A stretch of DNA of 64,000 nucleotides, from positions 1 to 64,000 of the forward strand of contig CAIPAH010000023.1 in NCBI GenBank assembly GCA_903862955.1. The letters are read 5' to 3'. Origin of the DNA: an uncultured Opitutia bacterium (lineage in GTDB: Bacteria; Verrucomicrobiota; Verrucomicrobiia; Opitutales; Opitutaceae). Of the stretch, positions 1 through 8,566 are shown piece by piece (positions within the stretch are counted from its first letter, which is position 1; every line of letters begins with the position of its first letter). The notes under the pieces were generated by a model. That model was not told the origin of the DNA. It did no database searches and saw only the letters and a program-made list of their open reading frames with translations. A program made the position numbers and the translations under genes.

Positions 1-11
1 CCGGGCATATG

Positions 12-45
12 CCTTCTTCGCGCCTTGGCGGCTTTGCGTGAGACA
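12..45. repeat. Single arm of a palindromic intergenic repeat
   Basis: The first bases carry the arm CGCCTTGGCGGCTTTGCGTG. Its complementary counterpart (CACGCCAAGCCGCAAAGGCG) occurs at about 36850-36880, so this is one arm of a dispersed family whose other arm may lie outside the window. Nothing else is visible in 1-126. Confidence 0.55.
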
Positions 46-126
46 ACAGGAAAAATCGCCAACACCTGCGCGTCGCGGCCAAGCGACGGCAGGTGACAAA
101 CGCGCGCGGCCGGGCAGGTTGGCGGC

Positions 127-918
127 ATGCTCACCCCGACCCAAATCAACGAATTCAAGACCCAAGGCTACCTGCGCGGCGCGAAAGTGCTGACCGATGC
201 GCAGGTGGATGAGCTGCGCGCCGAGATGGAGCGCGTGATCGAGCAGCGCGCGCGGAAAGACATCCCGCAACCCGTGCTCTGCCACAATTTCACCCACGAC
301 GACTCCGCGCCCGTCTGGCAGATCGTCAACATATGGGAGGCGAGCCCGGCCTACGCGCAGCTCACCCGCAACCCCACGATCGGCGAGGAAATGGCCCAGC
401 TCACGGGGGCAACGGCCCTGCGCATCTGGCACGACCAGATCCAATATAAGCCTGCCGCGACCGGCGGCGTGAACATGTGGCACCAGGACGCGCCGCTCTG
501 GCCGATCATCGCGCCGATGACCGAGGTGACGGCGTGGGTGGCGCTCGATGACGTCGATGTGGACAACGGCTGCATGAGCATGGTGCCCGGCTCGCACCTC
601 TGGGGCGACCACATGAAGTATCTCTTCACGCTGAAGGATTACGTGAAGGACATGCCGCAGGAATACGAAGGCCACAAGGTGACGGTTCGCACCTGCCCGG
701 TGAAGAAGGGCGAAGTGCACTACCACCACTCGCTGACCTGGCACGGCTCGCACGCCAACACGAGCGGCCGCAAACGCCGCGCAATTGCGCTGCATTTCAT
801 GACCGACGAGACCCGCTACGTTGCTTCCGGCGACCACTGCATGAAGCAGTTCGTGGAAGTGGCAGATGGCGAAGTATTGAAGGGAAAGCATTTCCCGCTC
901 GTCTGGAGCAGGAATTGA
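127..918 (+). CDS. Phytanoyl-CoA dioxygenase (PhyH) family protein
   Basis: This is a 263-residue Fe(II)/2-oxoglutarate-dependent oxygenase of the PhyH family, expected to be cytoplasmic and to hydroxylate an unknown small substrate. The iron triad is visible as H119-Q-D121 (MWHQDAPLW) and a distal H206 (TWHGSHAN); R215 or a nearby Arg would bind 2-oxoglutarate. The length is typical for bacterial PhyH proteins. The ATG at 127 follows non-coding sequence and gives a conventional N-terminus. A second, clearly different PhyH is at 36889-37710. The substrate cannot be deduced from the neighbours (a sugar-nucleotide-type epimerase follows). Confidence 0.9.
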   Translation: MLTPTQINEFKTQGYLRGAKVLTDAQVDELRAEMERVIEQRARKDIPQPVLCHNFTHDDSAPVWQIVNIWEASPAYAQLTRNPTIGEEMAQLTGATALRIWHDQIQYKPAATGGVNMWHQDAPLWPIIAPMTEVTAWVALDDVDVDNGCMSMVPGSHLWGDHMKYLFTLKDYVKDMPQEYEGHKVTVRTCPVKKGEVHYHHSLTWHGSHANTSGRKRRAIALHFMTDETRYVASGDHCMKQFVEVADGEVLKGKHFPLVWSRN

Positions 919-1003
919 CTAGGGTAGGTCCCAACCCGCGGCTGCCGCCGTCATAATTCGCGTCGCGCGTCGACTTCACGGGTCGCTCGCACACATTGAT
1001 GCG

Positions 1004-2002
1004 ATGCGCCTGTTGATCATCGGCGGAAGCGTATTTCTCGGCCGGGCGCTGGCCGCCGAGGCTCGGACGCGCGGGCACGAACTCACGCTGTTCAATCGCG
1101 GCTTGGCCATGCCGACGCCGGAGCACGGCGTGAAGCTGATCCGGGGCGACCGTAACGGTGACTTGCAGGAGTTGCAGGGCGGTACATGGGACGCGGTCAT
1201 GGACACCTGCGGCTATTTTCCCCGACAAGTGCGCTGCCTCCTGGCGACACTAGCGGGGCGGGTGGGACATTACACGTTTGTCTCGACCGTGTCGGCCTAC
1301 GCAGATCTCAGCCGCTCGGGCCTGACCGAGGCCGATGTGTTGGGTCGGATCGCGGACGAAACCACGGAGACGGTCACGATGCAGACCTACGGCCCACTGA
1401 AGGCCCTCGGTGAAGCCGCGGCTGAGCAGGCGTTGCCAGGGCGGACGCTGATCGTGCGGCCAGGCATCATCGCGGGGCCCTTCGATCCGACGGATCGCTT
1501 TGCCTACTGGGTCGAGCGCCTCGCGCAGGGTGGCGAAGTGCTGGCGCCGGGCGATCCTGCCCGAGCCGTGCAGTTGATCGACGTCCGTGATCTCGCGATG
1601 TGGATCTTGGCGATGGTCGAGACGAGAGAGACTGGCGTGTTCAATGCCGTTGGTCCCTGCCAACCACATACGTTCGGAGAGTTGCTAGCCGGCTGTGCCC
1701 AAGAACTAAATCCGGCGAGTCGGTTGGTGTGGGTGGAGGACGGCTTCCTCAGAGGGCATGGGTTGGCGGAATGGACGAAGTTGCCGCTCTACGTTCCGGC
1801 GCTGGAAACGCAGTTGGCGGGACTCTTTTCGGTTAACGGAGCGAAAGCGTGGAAGAAGGGACTCAAGTTGCGTCCATTCGTCCAAACCGCCGCCGATACT
1901 TGGCGATGGATGCAGTCACGGGCTGGCGGAGCCGCCGTGAAGAACGGCCTCGAACGTGCGCAGGAACAGGCGCTGCTCACCGCTTGGCGGGCGCGCAGTT
2001 AG
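1004..2002 (+). CDS. NAD-dependent epimerase/dehydratase family protein
   Basis: This 332-residue protein is an extended short-chain dehydrogenase. It starts with a Rossmann glycine motif (GGSVFLGR, residues 7-14) and has a serine-rich strand near residues 93-98 and a YxxxK pair at Y129/K133. The GGxxFLG form is typical of the reductase/CSP41-like branch of the epimerase family rather than of GalE. Substrate is unknown. Its TAG stop overlaps the TAA stop of the convergent methyltransferase by three bases (TTAG at 1999-2002). Confidence 0.85.
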   Translation: MRLLIIGGSVFLGRALAAEARTRGHELTLFNRGLAMPTPEHGVKLIRGDRNGDLQELQGGTWDAVMDTCGYFPRQVRCLLATLAGRVGHYTFVSTVSAYADLSRSGLTEADVLGRIADETTETVTMQTYGPLKALGEAAAEQALPGRTLIVRPGIIAGPFDPTDRFAYWVERLAQGGEVLAPGDPARAVQLIDVRDLAMWILAMVETRETGVFNAVGPCQPHTFGELLAGCAQELNPASRLVWVEDGFLRGHGLAEWTKLPLYVPALETQLAGLFSVNGAKAWKKGLKLRPFVQTAADTWRWMQSRAGGAAVKNGLERAQEQALLTAWRARS

Positions 2003-2775
2003 CCGCGATGTGCGACCCAGAAGCGGCACTCGTCGGAGAAGGCGAGGACGGGGCGGGACTCCTTGGCGATCTCGGCGCGCAGGGCGTCGAAGGCGTGGGT
2101 CCAGCCGGTGGCGGCGAGGTCGGCGAGAATTTCGGCGCGGTCGGGGAGGTGCATGAAGGTGCGGCCGGTGCCGGCTTCCTCGAAATAGCGGTCGCCGAAC
2201 TCGACCAGCCGCGGGTCCTGTTCGTTGCGCTCCCACCGGGCCGCTTCGAGCCGCCAGAGCACGCGCTCGGTCGGAGAGACATCGCGGTCGTGGGTCGTGA
2301 AGAGCAGCGGCGCGCCGTGTCGGCACACGCGATGCAACTCGCGTAGAGCAGTGCGGCGGCGTTCGCGGCCGGGAATCTGCATGAGGCCGTTGAACATGAA
2401 GAGCGCGCCGTCAAAGCGCAGGTCACGCAGGGCGTGGCATTGATCCAGGGCGGTGGCGTCGGCGTGGAGGAAGGTGATACCGTTGGGGCCGTCGGCGAGG
2501 CGCTCGGCGGCGAGGCTCTGGGCTTGGTCCACGAGTTCCTCGGCGAAGTCGAAGGCGGTCAGGTGGCGGTAGCCCATTTCCCAGAGGCCGAGCGTGACGC
2601 GGCCGGCGCCGCAACCGGCTTCGAGGAGCGGGGCGTTGAGATCGGGAAAAAAGCGTTCGATCAGGGCGCGCTCGGATTTCCAGAGTCCCAGCTCATGCGC
2701 GGCGCGGGTGTAGTGCACCACGGCCAGCAGGTCGTTGAAATCGGCGCGGACGGTGTCGGAGGAGATCTTTTTCAA
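1999..2775 (-). CDS. Class I SAM-dependent methyltransferase
   Basis: The 258-residue protein has a clear SAM-binding motif I (EAGCGAGR, residues 52-59), followed by an acidic strand end (TAFDFAEE) and a motif resembling HADATAL. It belongs to the broad methyltransferase type 11/25 group; substrate is not predictable. The only in-frame start upstream of the conserved region is TTG at 2775, directly next to GCGGAAACGCG-type repeat sequence, so the N-terminus is somewhat uncertain. It is convergent with the epimerase and shares a 4-base stop overlap with it. Confidence 0.85.
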   Translation of the reverse strand: MKKISSDTVRADFNDLLAVVHYTRAAHELGLWKSERALIERFFPDLNAPLLEAGCGAGRVTLGLWEMGYRHLTAFDFAEELVDQAQSLAAERLADGPNGITFLHADATALDQCHALRDLRFDGALFMFNGLMQIPGRERRRTALRELHRVCRHGAPLLFTTHDRDVSPTERVLWRLEAARWERNEQDPRLVEFGDRYFEEAGTGRTFMHLPDRAEILADLAATGWTHAFDALRAEIAKESRPVLAFSDECRFWVAHRG

Positions 2776-2835
2776 CGCGGAAGCGCGGAAACGCGGGTTG
2801 GGTATATCGCGGAAACGCGAAAGAGCGGAACGGGA
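2773..2835. repeat. Short GCGGAAACGCG-type tandem repeat
   Basis: The motif CGCGGAAACGCG, with variants, recurs several times between the methyltransferase start and the rRNA methyltransferase stop. It is purine-biased, low-complexity intergenic sequence that abuts the TTG start codon of the methyltransferase. Confidence 0.5.
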
Positions 2836-2887
2836 AGCAGGTGCGTGCGCTTGGCTTGGCGACTTCAGTGGATTGCGGAGGATTTGG

Positions 2888-4153
2888 TCAGGCCTTTCGC
2901 TTCCAGGCGGCGATGAACATGCCGTTGGCGTTGATTTCCTGGGGCCAAAGAAAAACCGAAGAGGTCAGTGATGAGAGGTCAGAGGTCAGCGAGGTCGGAT
3001 CAGAAGTGCTGATTTCTGACTTCTGACTTTTGACCTCTGCCCAAACTGGGATTGCTTCCAGTTCGGGATGCGCGGCGGTGAAGGCGGCGGCGACGGCGGT
3101 GGTTTCGCTGCGGGTGAGGGTGCAGACGGAGTAGATCAGGCGGCCGCCGGGCTTGAGGGAGCCGGCGACGTGGTTGAGAAGGGCGAGCTGGGTGGCGGCG
3201 AGTTCGCGGACGTCGTGCTGCGAGGTCGTCCAACGGGCGTGCGGGTTGCGTTGCCAGGTGCCGACGCCGCTGCAGGGGGCGTCGACGAGGATGCCGTCGC
3301 ATTTCACCTTCACGGGCAGCTTCGTCGAGCCGTCCCAGAGGGCGGCGCGGTAGTTGAAAAGTTTCGCCCGGCCGGCGCGGCGCTTGAGGGTGTCGAGGCG
3401 TTTGGCGCTGCGATCGGTGGCCCAGACGACACCCTTGTTTTGCATGAGGTCGGCGAGGTGGAGGGTTTTGCCGCCCTCACCGGCGCAGGTGTCCCACCAC
3501 GTTTCGCCCGGCTGCGGGGCGCAGGCGACGCCGACGAGCTGGGACGCGAGATCCTGGATTTCGAATTCGCCGGAGCTGAACTGCTCGGTGCGGAAGAGAT
3601 CTTGGGTTCCGGTGAAGCGAAGGGCGTCGGGGGCGAGGTCAGTGCGCTGGCAGGCGAAGAGCGACTTCGCGACGGCGTCCGCGGTGCCCGGGCGCGCGCG
3701 GAGCCAGAGGGCCGGGTCGCGCTGGAGTTGGCGGAGATAGGCGGCTTTCGCAGACATTTTCACTTTATGCGGTGCGCCCTCCTTCGTCCCGCTCAGCGGG
3801 ACTACGGAGGGTGAGTCGCTGCGCGACTCAGCGGTTAAGTCGAGTTCGGTCCAGAGCCATGCGGGAACCGCAAGAGCAGCTAGCGTCTCCGCTTTCACGG
3901 CCTTGGGGTCGGCATCGAAGCGCTCCTGCAGGGTGAGGGCCTGGGCGAGGCGCTTTTGCGGGGCGACCTTGGGCTCGAGCCAGGACAGCCAGCGGAAATA
4001 GACGAACACGGCGTGGCTGATGGCACGCTTGAGCGGCGGCTGCAGGTACCGGTGGGCCTCGAAATACAAGCGCAGCGCGGAATCCGCGCGCTGGTCGTCC
4101 GAGATGGCGGCAAGGACCTGCGCGGCGTGGTTGAGCGTGGCTTGGTCGGGCAT
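2888..4153 (-). CDS. RsmB/NOP2-family RNA m5C methyltransferase with two in-frame repeat insertions
   Basis: The 421-residue protein is a class I SAM-dependent RNA cytosine-C5 methyltransferase. SAM motif DTCAGEGGKT, motif IV DAPCSGVGTW and motif VI YSVCTL supply the two catalytic cysteines of the family. I chose the ATG at 4153 because everything upstream in the longer frame is repeat sequence (CACGAAACACACGAAAC). Two segments look foreign: residues about 109-127 (charged and Ser/Pro-rich, encoded by a GTAG-headed hairpin plus a perfect palindrome) and residues about 372-397 (Ser/Thr-rich, encoded by an inverted repeat). Both keep the frame. A second family member, the more canonical RsmB with a NusB domain, is at 42088-43431. 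Confidence 0.88.
   Translation of the reverse strand: MPDQATLNHAAQVLAAISDDQRADSALRLYFEAHRYLQPPLKRAISHAVFVYFRWLSWLEPKVAPQKRLAQALTLQERFDADPKAVKAETLAALAVPAWLWTELDLTAESRSDSPSVVPLSGTKEGAPHKVKMSAKAAYLRQLQRDPALWLRARPGTADAVAKSLFACQRTDLAPDALRFTGTQDLFRTEQFSSGEFEIQDLASQLVGVACAPQPGETWWDTCAGEGGKTLHLADLMQNKGVVWATDRSAKRLDTLKRRAGRAKLFNYRAALWDGSTKLPVKVKCDGILVDAPCSGVGTWQRNPHARWTTSQHDVRELAATQLALLNHVAGSLKPGGRLIYSVCTLTRSETTAVAAAFTAAHPELEAIPVWAEVKSQKSEISTSDPTSLTSDLSSLTSSVFLWPQEINANGMFIAAWKRKA
2966..3041. repeat. In-frame inverted repeat in rRNA methyltransferase 3' region
   Basis: The arms AGAGGTCAGAGGTCAG and CTGACTTTTGACCTCT flank a centre containing TGATTTCTGACTTCTGA (3011-3027). That 17-mer recurs exactly, on the opposite strand, in the intergenic region at 33210-33226 upstream of ispD. 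Here it encodes a Ser/Thr-rich stretch just before the conserved C-terminal FLWPQE segment. Confidence 0.8.
3776..3830. repeat. In-frame GTAG-headed hairpin plus palindrome (REP-like)
   Basis: On the minus strand the element reads GTAG followed by the hairpin TCCCGC-TGA-GCGGGA, and it is preceded by the perfect 17-base palindrome GAGTCGCTGCGCGACTC (3813-3829). The GTAG head is at 3802-3805. It is read through as residues about 109-127 of the rRNA methyltransferase. Confidence 0.75.
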
Positions 4154-4233
4154 GAGTGGCACCACGAAACACACGAAACACCCGAAGGACAAACCCGGAA
4201 AACGGAGGGTGCCTGCGAATGACGCAATGGGAT

Positions 4234-4376
4234 TGGCGTGGCACGGGTCTCTGACCCGTGATGGCGAAGACCGAAGCAAATTGTAGCGCAGGCGTCCGCG
4301 CCTGCTGGAGATGGGGAATGCAGGCGGGGACGCCTGCGCTACCGGATAATCACGGGCCGGAGACCCGTGCCACGCC
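4234..4376. repeat. Nested REP-like palindromes between rRNA methyltransferase and dnaE
   Basis: An outer pair of hairpins (CACGGGTC-TCT-GACCCGTG at about 4240-4258 and its inverted relative at about 4350-4375) encloses an inner pair headed by GTAGCGCAGGCG (4283-4342), each with a 3-base loop. The last outer hairpin touches the dnaE stop codon. The inner pair is the first of three copies of the same family (also at 9681 and 14735). Confidence 0.85.
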
Positions 4377-7300
4377 TAGCGTTTCGACCAACGGCGGTCC
4401 TGCTTGAGTTCGAGGCGCTTGGTTTCGAGCTGGACGCCGGCGACGGCGGGGTGGGCGCGGAGCGACTGGAAGACGGGGGCGGTGAGTTTCCAGCCGAGTG
4501 CGCCGCTGACCTCCGCGACGGGCGCGGCGCGGTCGTCGAAGACGAAGGCGAACTCCATCCGCGTGTCGCCGGTCTGCCGGTTGATGGTGTCGCGCAGCAG
4601 GCGGAAGAACGCGGGCAGCTCGGGGTGCGACGGATGCAGGAGCCAGGTGACCTTCTTGACGATGCCGGTGACGAAATTGTCGAGGGGGTAGCACTCCTTG
4701 ATGTTGATGCGCGTGCCGTCGTTGCCGCCGATGACGTTGCCCTGCACGAGCACGGGCGACTCGGGCAGCAGGTTGGGCGCGTAGGCGGCGTAGGCGTCGG
4801 CGAACATGTTGAGCGAGAGCGTGGAGCGCTTCGTCGCGAGGGTGAACGCCGCCCACGGGCGGTTGTCCTTCTTCGAGAGTTTCTTCGCGATGTTCGACGC
4901 GATGCCGCAGAGGCGGAATTCGGTGCGGTCGCCGAGCGTGAGCAGTTCCTCCTCGGGAAACGTGTTGATCGCCTCGGCGAGCCCTGCGAAGACGTTCATC
5001 GGGTGGCCGGACACGTAGAAGCCGAGCAGCTCCTTTTCATACTGGAGCCGCTCTGCAGCGGGGAAATCACCGGCGGAGTCGTGGACAGTGGTCGTCACGG
5101 CGGTCGCGGGGCGGGCGGGGGTTTCCTCGGCGAGCATGTCGAGGAAGCTGTGCTGGCCGGCGGCCTTGTCGCGGGCGGTGGCGGCGACGCCGGAAAGGGC
5201 GGCGTCGATGCCGTCGAAGAGGGCCTTGCGCGAGGCGCCGCTGAAATCGAAGGCGCCGGTCTTCACGAGGTGCTCGAGCACGCGTTTGTTGAGCGCGCGG
5301 GCGTCGACTCGCGAGATGAAGTCGTCGAAGTCGCGGAACGGGCCGTTCTTGTCACGCTCCTCGATGATCTTCTGGGCGGCCTGTTCGCCGACGCCCTTGA
5401 TGCCGGCGAGGCCGAAACGAATGGCGCCGCCGCCCTGCGGCGGAATGTCTAATGACGATGGGTCCTTTTCGTGGGCGGAGCCATTTGCGCCCGGTTTGCC
5501 ACCAGGCATTAGGCCTTGGTCATTAGTCATTGGCCGGATCACCGGGGTAAACATTTCCCGACTCTCGTTTACATCCGGCCCCATCACCTTCAGGCCCATC
5601 GACTCGCACTCGCCGATATAGTGGGCGACCTTTTCGGAGTTGCCGAGTTCCGTGCTGAGCACGGCGGCCATGAACTGGACGGGGTAGTTCGCCTTGAGGA
5701 AGCCGGTCTGGAAACTGAGCACGGCGTAGGCGGCGGAGTGCGCCTTGTTGAAGCCGTAGCCGGCGAACTTGTTGAGGATGTCGAAGATCGAGTTGGCGGT
5801 GTTCTCGTCGATGTTGTTCACGCGCTTGGCGCCCGCGACAAACTTGTCGCGCTCGGCGGCCATGGCGGTGGCGTCCTTTTTGCCCATCGCGCGGCGCAGG
5901 AGATCGGCGCCGCCCAGCGAGTAGCCGGCGATGATCTTCGCGGCCTCCATGACCTGCTCCTGATAGACCATCACGCCGTAGGTTTCGCGGCAGACCTCCT
6001 CGAGGAGACGGTGGGGAAACTTGACGGTGCTGGGGTCCTTCTTGCCGCGCACGTAGTCGGGAATCCACTCCATCGGGCCGGGGCGGTAGAGCGCAATGAG
6101 CGCGACGATCTCGTCGATGGAGGAAAGGCTGATCTGGCGGCAGAGCGCCTGCATGCCGCCGGACTCGAGCTGGAACACGCCGGTGGTGCGGCCGGTGTTG
6201 AGCAGGGCGTAGGTCTTGGGGTCGTCGAAGCCCACGGCCTCGAGGTCGAATTTCGGGTCGACGGTGCGATGGATGTTGTCGAGGGCGTCGGCGATGACGG
6301 TCAGCGTCTTGAGGCCGAGAAAGTCCATCTTGAGCAGGCCGAGCTTGGACACGGCGTTCATGTCATACTGCACCGTGACGTCGCCTTCCTGGAGCGTGAG
6401 CGGGACGAATTCCTCGAGGGGGCGGTCGGTGATGATGATGCCGGCGGCGTGCTTGCCGGTGTTGCGCACCATGCCCTCGAGCACGAGCGCCTGGTCCCAG
6501 ATTTTCTTTGCGGCGGGGTTCTTGGCCAGCTCGTCGCGGAGCTCGGCGGATTTCTTCTGCGCGTCGGCGAGCGAGATGTTGAGCTCGTCCGGGATCATCT
6601 TCGCGAGGCGGTCGGCCTCGGCGTAGGGGAGGTTGTGCACGCGTGACACGTCGCGGATGACCATCTTGGCGCCGAGCGTGCCGTAGGTGATGATGTTGGC
6701 CACGCAGTCGTTGCCGTATTTCTGGCGGACGTAATCGACGACCTCGCCGCGGCGGCGCATGCAGAAATCGATGTCGAAGTCGGGCGGGGAGACGCGCTCG
6801 GGATTCAGGAAACGCTCGAAGAGCAGCTTGAAACGCAGCGGGTCGAGGTTGGTGATGCCGAGCACGTAGGCCACGATGCAGGCGGCGCCGGAACCGCGGC
6901 CGGGGCCGACGGGAATGCCTTGGCGCTTGGCCCAGTCAATGAAGTCCCACACGACTAGGAAATAGTCGATGAAGCCGGTCTTGGAGATGACGGAGAGCTC
7001 GAAGTCGAGGCGCTCGACGAGGGTCTTGCCCAGCGCTTTGTCCGAGAACTTCTCGGGTGAATGATAGTCGACGCCGTAGCGCTTTTTCAGGCCGGCGATG
7101 CAAAGGTCGCGGAGATAGCCGGTGCGGTCGTCCTTGACCTCGGTCGGGAGCGGATACTTCGGGTAGCGCTCGCTGCCCTTGGGAAACGGGATGGTGAGCT
7201 CGCACATCTCGGCGACGAGCTGGGTGTTCAACACTGAGTCGGGCACCTCGGTGAAGATCCGGGCCATCTCATCGCGGGACTTGAGATAGAACTGCGAGCC

Positions 7301-8038
7301 GTCGAAGCGCATGCGCTTTTCGTCCTCGATCTTCGCGCCGGTCTGGATGCAGAGCATGGCGTCGTGCGAGGTGGCGTCGGAATTGCGGACGTAGTGAACG
7401 TCGTTGGTGCAAATGACCTTGAGCTTGAACTCCTCGGCGAGTTGCAGGAGGCCGGGGATGATCTTGCGCTGTTCCGGGATGCCGTGGTCCTGGATTTCGA
7501 CGAAGTAATTCTCGCGCCCGAAGATCTCGACGAAGCGGGCGGTGGCCTTGCGGGCCTCGTCGAGGCGGTCGTAGAGCAGGTGCTGCGGGACGAGGGAGGC
7601 GAGGCAGCCCGTGAAGCCGATCAGGCCGTTGGCGTATTGCGCGAGCGTGTCGAGGTCGGTGCGGGGCTTGTAATAAAACCCCTTGAGATGGGCGTCGGAG
7701 ACGAGCTTCAGGAGGTTCTGGTAACCGGTGAGGTTTTTCGCGAGGAGGCCGAGGTGGAAGATGGACTTGCCCTCGTCGTCGGAGCGGCCGTGTTTCTCGA
7801 GTCGCGAGGTCTCTACGAGGTAGAGTTCGCAACCGATGAGGGGCTTGATGCCCTTGGACTTGGCGGTGTTGTAGAACTCAATCGCGCCGTAGAGGTTGCC
7901 ATGGTCGGTGAGAGCGAGGGCCGGCATGCCCAGTTCCACCGCCCGGTCCATCAGCCGGTCGATGCGGCAGGCCCCGTCGAGTAGGCTGTAGTCGCTGTGG
8001 ACGTGGAGGTGGACGAAATTTTTATCAACGGCCGGCAC
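4376..8038 (-). CDS. dnaE: DNA polymerase III subunit alpha
   Basis: This is the replicative polymerase catalytic subunit, 1220 residues (E. coli DnaE is about 1160). The N-terminal PHP domain opens with HLHVHSDYSLLDG. The palm motifs GPGRGSGAA (about 381-389) and PDFDIDF (about 419-425) hold catalytic aspartates, and the finger, helix-hairpin-helix and OB-fold regions follow. Translation probably starts at GTG 8038; no good Shine-Dalgarno sequence is visible. An unusual stretch at about residues 833-869, between the fingers and the AIRFGLAGIKGVG segment, is Gly/Pro/Asn-rich and coded by an AATGACTAATGAC-type inverted repeat. It has no counterpart I recognise in other DnaE proteins. The extra length relative to E. 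coli fits this insertion. Confidence 0.98.
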   Translation of the reverse strand: MPAVDKNFVHLHVHSDYSLLDGACRIDRLMDRAVELGMPALALTDHGNLYGAIEFYNTAKSKGIKPLIGCELYLVETSRLEKHGRSDDEGKSIFHLGLLAKNLTGYQNLLKLVSDAHLKGFYYKPRTDLDTLAQYANGLIGFTGCLASLVPQHLLYDRLDEARKATARFVEIFGRENYFVEIQDHGIPEQRKIIPGLLQLAEEFKLKVICTNDVHYVRNSDATSHDAMLCIQTGAKIEDEKRMRFDGSQFYLKSRDEMARIFTEVPDSVLNTQLVAEMCELTIPFPKGSERYPKYPLPTEVKDDRTGYLRDLCIAGLKKRYGVDYHSPEKFSDKALGKTLVERLDFELSVISKTGFIDYFLVVWDFIDWAKRQGIPVGPGRGSGAACIVAYVLGITNLDPLRFKLLFERFLNPERVSPPDFDIDFCMRRRGEVVDYVRQKYGNDCVANIITYGTLGAKMVIRDVSRVHNLPYAEADRLAKMIPDELNISLADAQKKSAELRDELAKNPAAKKIWDQALVLEGMVRNTGKHAAGIIITDRPLEEFVPLTLQEGDVTVQYDMNAVSKLGLLKMDFLGLKTLTVIADALDNIHRTVDPKFDLEAVGFDDPKTYALLNTGRTTGVFQLESGGMQALCRQISLSSIDEIVALIALYRPGPMEWIPDYVRGKKDPSTVKFPHRLLEEVCRETYGVMVYQEQVMEAAKIIAGYSLGGADLLRRAMGKKDATAMAAERDKFVAGAKRVNNIDENTANSIFDILNKFAGYGFNKAHSAAYAVLSFQTGFLKANYPVQFMAAVLSTELGNSEKVAHYIGECESMGLKVMGPDVNESREMFTPVIRPMTNDQGLMPGGKPGANGSAHEKDPSSLDIPPQGGGAIRFGLAGIKGVGEQAAQKIIEERDKNGPFRDFDDFISRVDARALNKRVLEHLVKTGAFDFSGASRKALFDGIDAALSGVAATARDKAAGQHSFLDMLAEETPARPATAVTTTVHDSAGDFPAAERLQYEKELLGFYVSGHPMNVFAGLAEAINTFPEEELLTLGDRTEFRLCGIASNIAKKLSKKDNRPWAAFTLATKRSTLSLNMFADAYAAYAPNLLPESPVLVQGNVIGGNDGTRINIKECYPLDNFVTGIVKKVTWLLHPSHPELPAFFRLLRDTINRQTGDTRMEFAFVFDDRAAPVAEVSGALGWKLTAPVFQSLRAHPAVAGVQLETKRLELKQDRRWSKR
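5432..5540. repeat. In-frame palindromic insertion in dnaE
   Basis: On the minus strand the segment begins AATGACTAATGAC and ends GTCATTAGACATT, near-perfect inverted arms around a GC-rich centre. It encodes roughly 36 residues of Gly/Pro/Asn-rich, probably disordered sequence. Related AATGACC/CATGACC-type sequence fills the intergenic gap at about 51772-51845. Confidence 0.75.
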
Positions 8039-8096
8039 GGAGGGACTTAACCAAGCCCAACGGCGGGCATGCGCAAGGCGGGAATGGGGAGGTTTA

Positions 8097-8182
8097 AGCC
8101 GGAAGCTAGGAAGCCAGGAATCGGACGAGAATAATTGTCCGGAGGCCCATACTCAGGTTCCTGGATTCCTGGCTTCCGGCTC
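8097..8182. repeat. Inverted repeat, family AGCCGGAAGCCAGGAA, copy 1
   Basis: The left arm AGCCGGAAGCTAGGAAGCCA and right arm TTCCTGGCTTCCGGCT pair across a short AT-richer centre. Copies 2 and 3 are at 18558-18617 and 40039-40100. It lies between the divergent dnaE and rpsU genes, upstream of the putative rpsU promoter. Confidence 0.9.
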
Positions 8183-8217
8183 AAAATAGACTGGGTTTTC
8201 TGCCCCGAAAAACGCCA

Positions 8218-8247
8218 TTGACGCAGGGCTCTGGGCTTGGCCTATTT
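8218..8247 (+). promoter_or_regulatory. Putative sigma70-type promoter of rpsU
   Basis: TTGACG at 8218-8223 is followed after about 18 bases by CTATTT (8242-8247), close to the -35/-10 consensus and about 35 bases ahead of the rpsU start. This is assigned from consensus only. Confidence 0.45.
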
Positions 8248-8281
8248 GTCAGCTTTTCCTTTCACAAACACGTCCGCACCC

Positions 8282-8479
8282 ATGTCCATCGAAATCAAGA
8301 TCCGCAAGAACGAGCCCGTTGACCGTGCGCTGCGCCGCATGAAGAAGAAGCTCGATCGCGAGAACATCATCAAGGGCACCCGCGCCAAGCGCTACTACGA
8401 GAAGCCCTGCGAGAAGCGCCGCCGCAAGGAGAAGGTCCAGGCCTTCACCCAGATGCTCCGCCGCCGCTACGCCGAGTAA
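8282..8479 (+). CDS. rpsU: 30S ribosomal protein S21
   Basis: This 65-residue, strongly basic protein starts MSIEIKIRKNEPVDRAL and matches the small-subunit protein S21, which supports translation initiation on the 30S particle. I chose ATG 8282 because the 15 codons upstream in frame do not resemble S21 and overlap the probable promoter. The gene stands alone, with a promoter ahead of it and a strong hairpin terminator behind it. Confidence 0.97.
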   Translation: MSIEIKIRKNEPVDRALRRMKKKLDRENIIKGTRAKRYYEKPCEKRRRKEKVQAFTQMLRRRYAE

Positions 8480-8510
8480 TCGCTGTCCACGAGCGAGTTA
8501 GATATTTTCC

Positions 8511-8543
8511 ACCGCGCCTCCGGATTCCGGGGCGCGGTTTTTT
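8511..8543 (+). terminator. Rho-independent terminator of rpsU
   Basis: The stem ACCGCGCC/GGCGCGGT, with an inner TCCGGATTCCGG loop, is followed by TTTTT. It begins 31 bases after the rpsU stop codon. Confidence 0.9.
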
Positions 8544-8566
8544 GTTTTGGGGTGGGTTTCCGATGG

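Noticed and set aside
2966-3041. Possible CRISPR-like direct repeats
   Set aside because: The short units are a palindromic, low-complexity repeat without regular spacers, and no cas genes are present.
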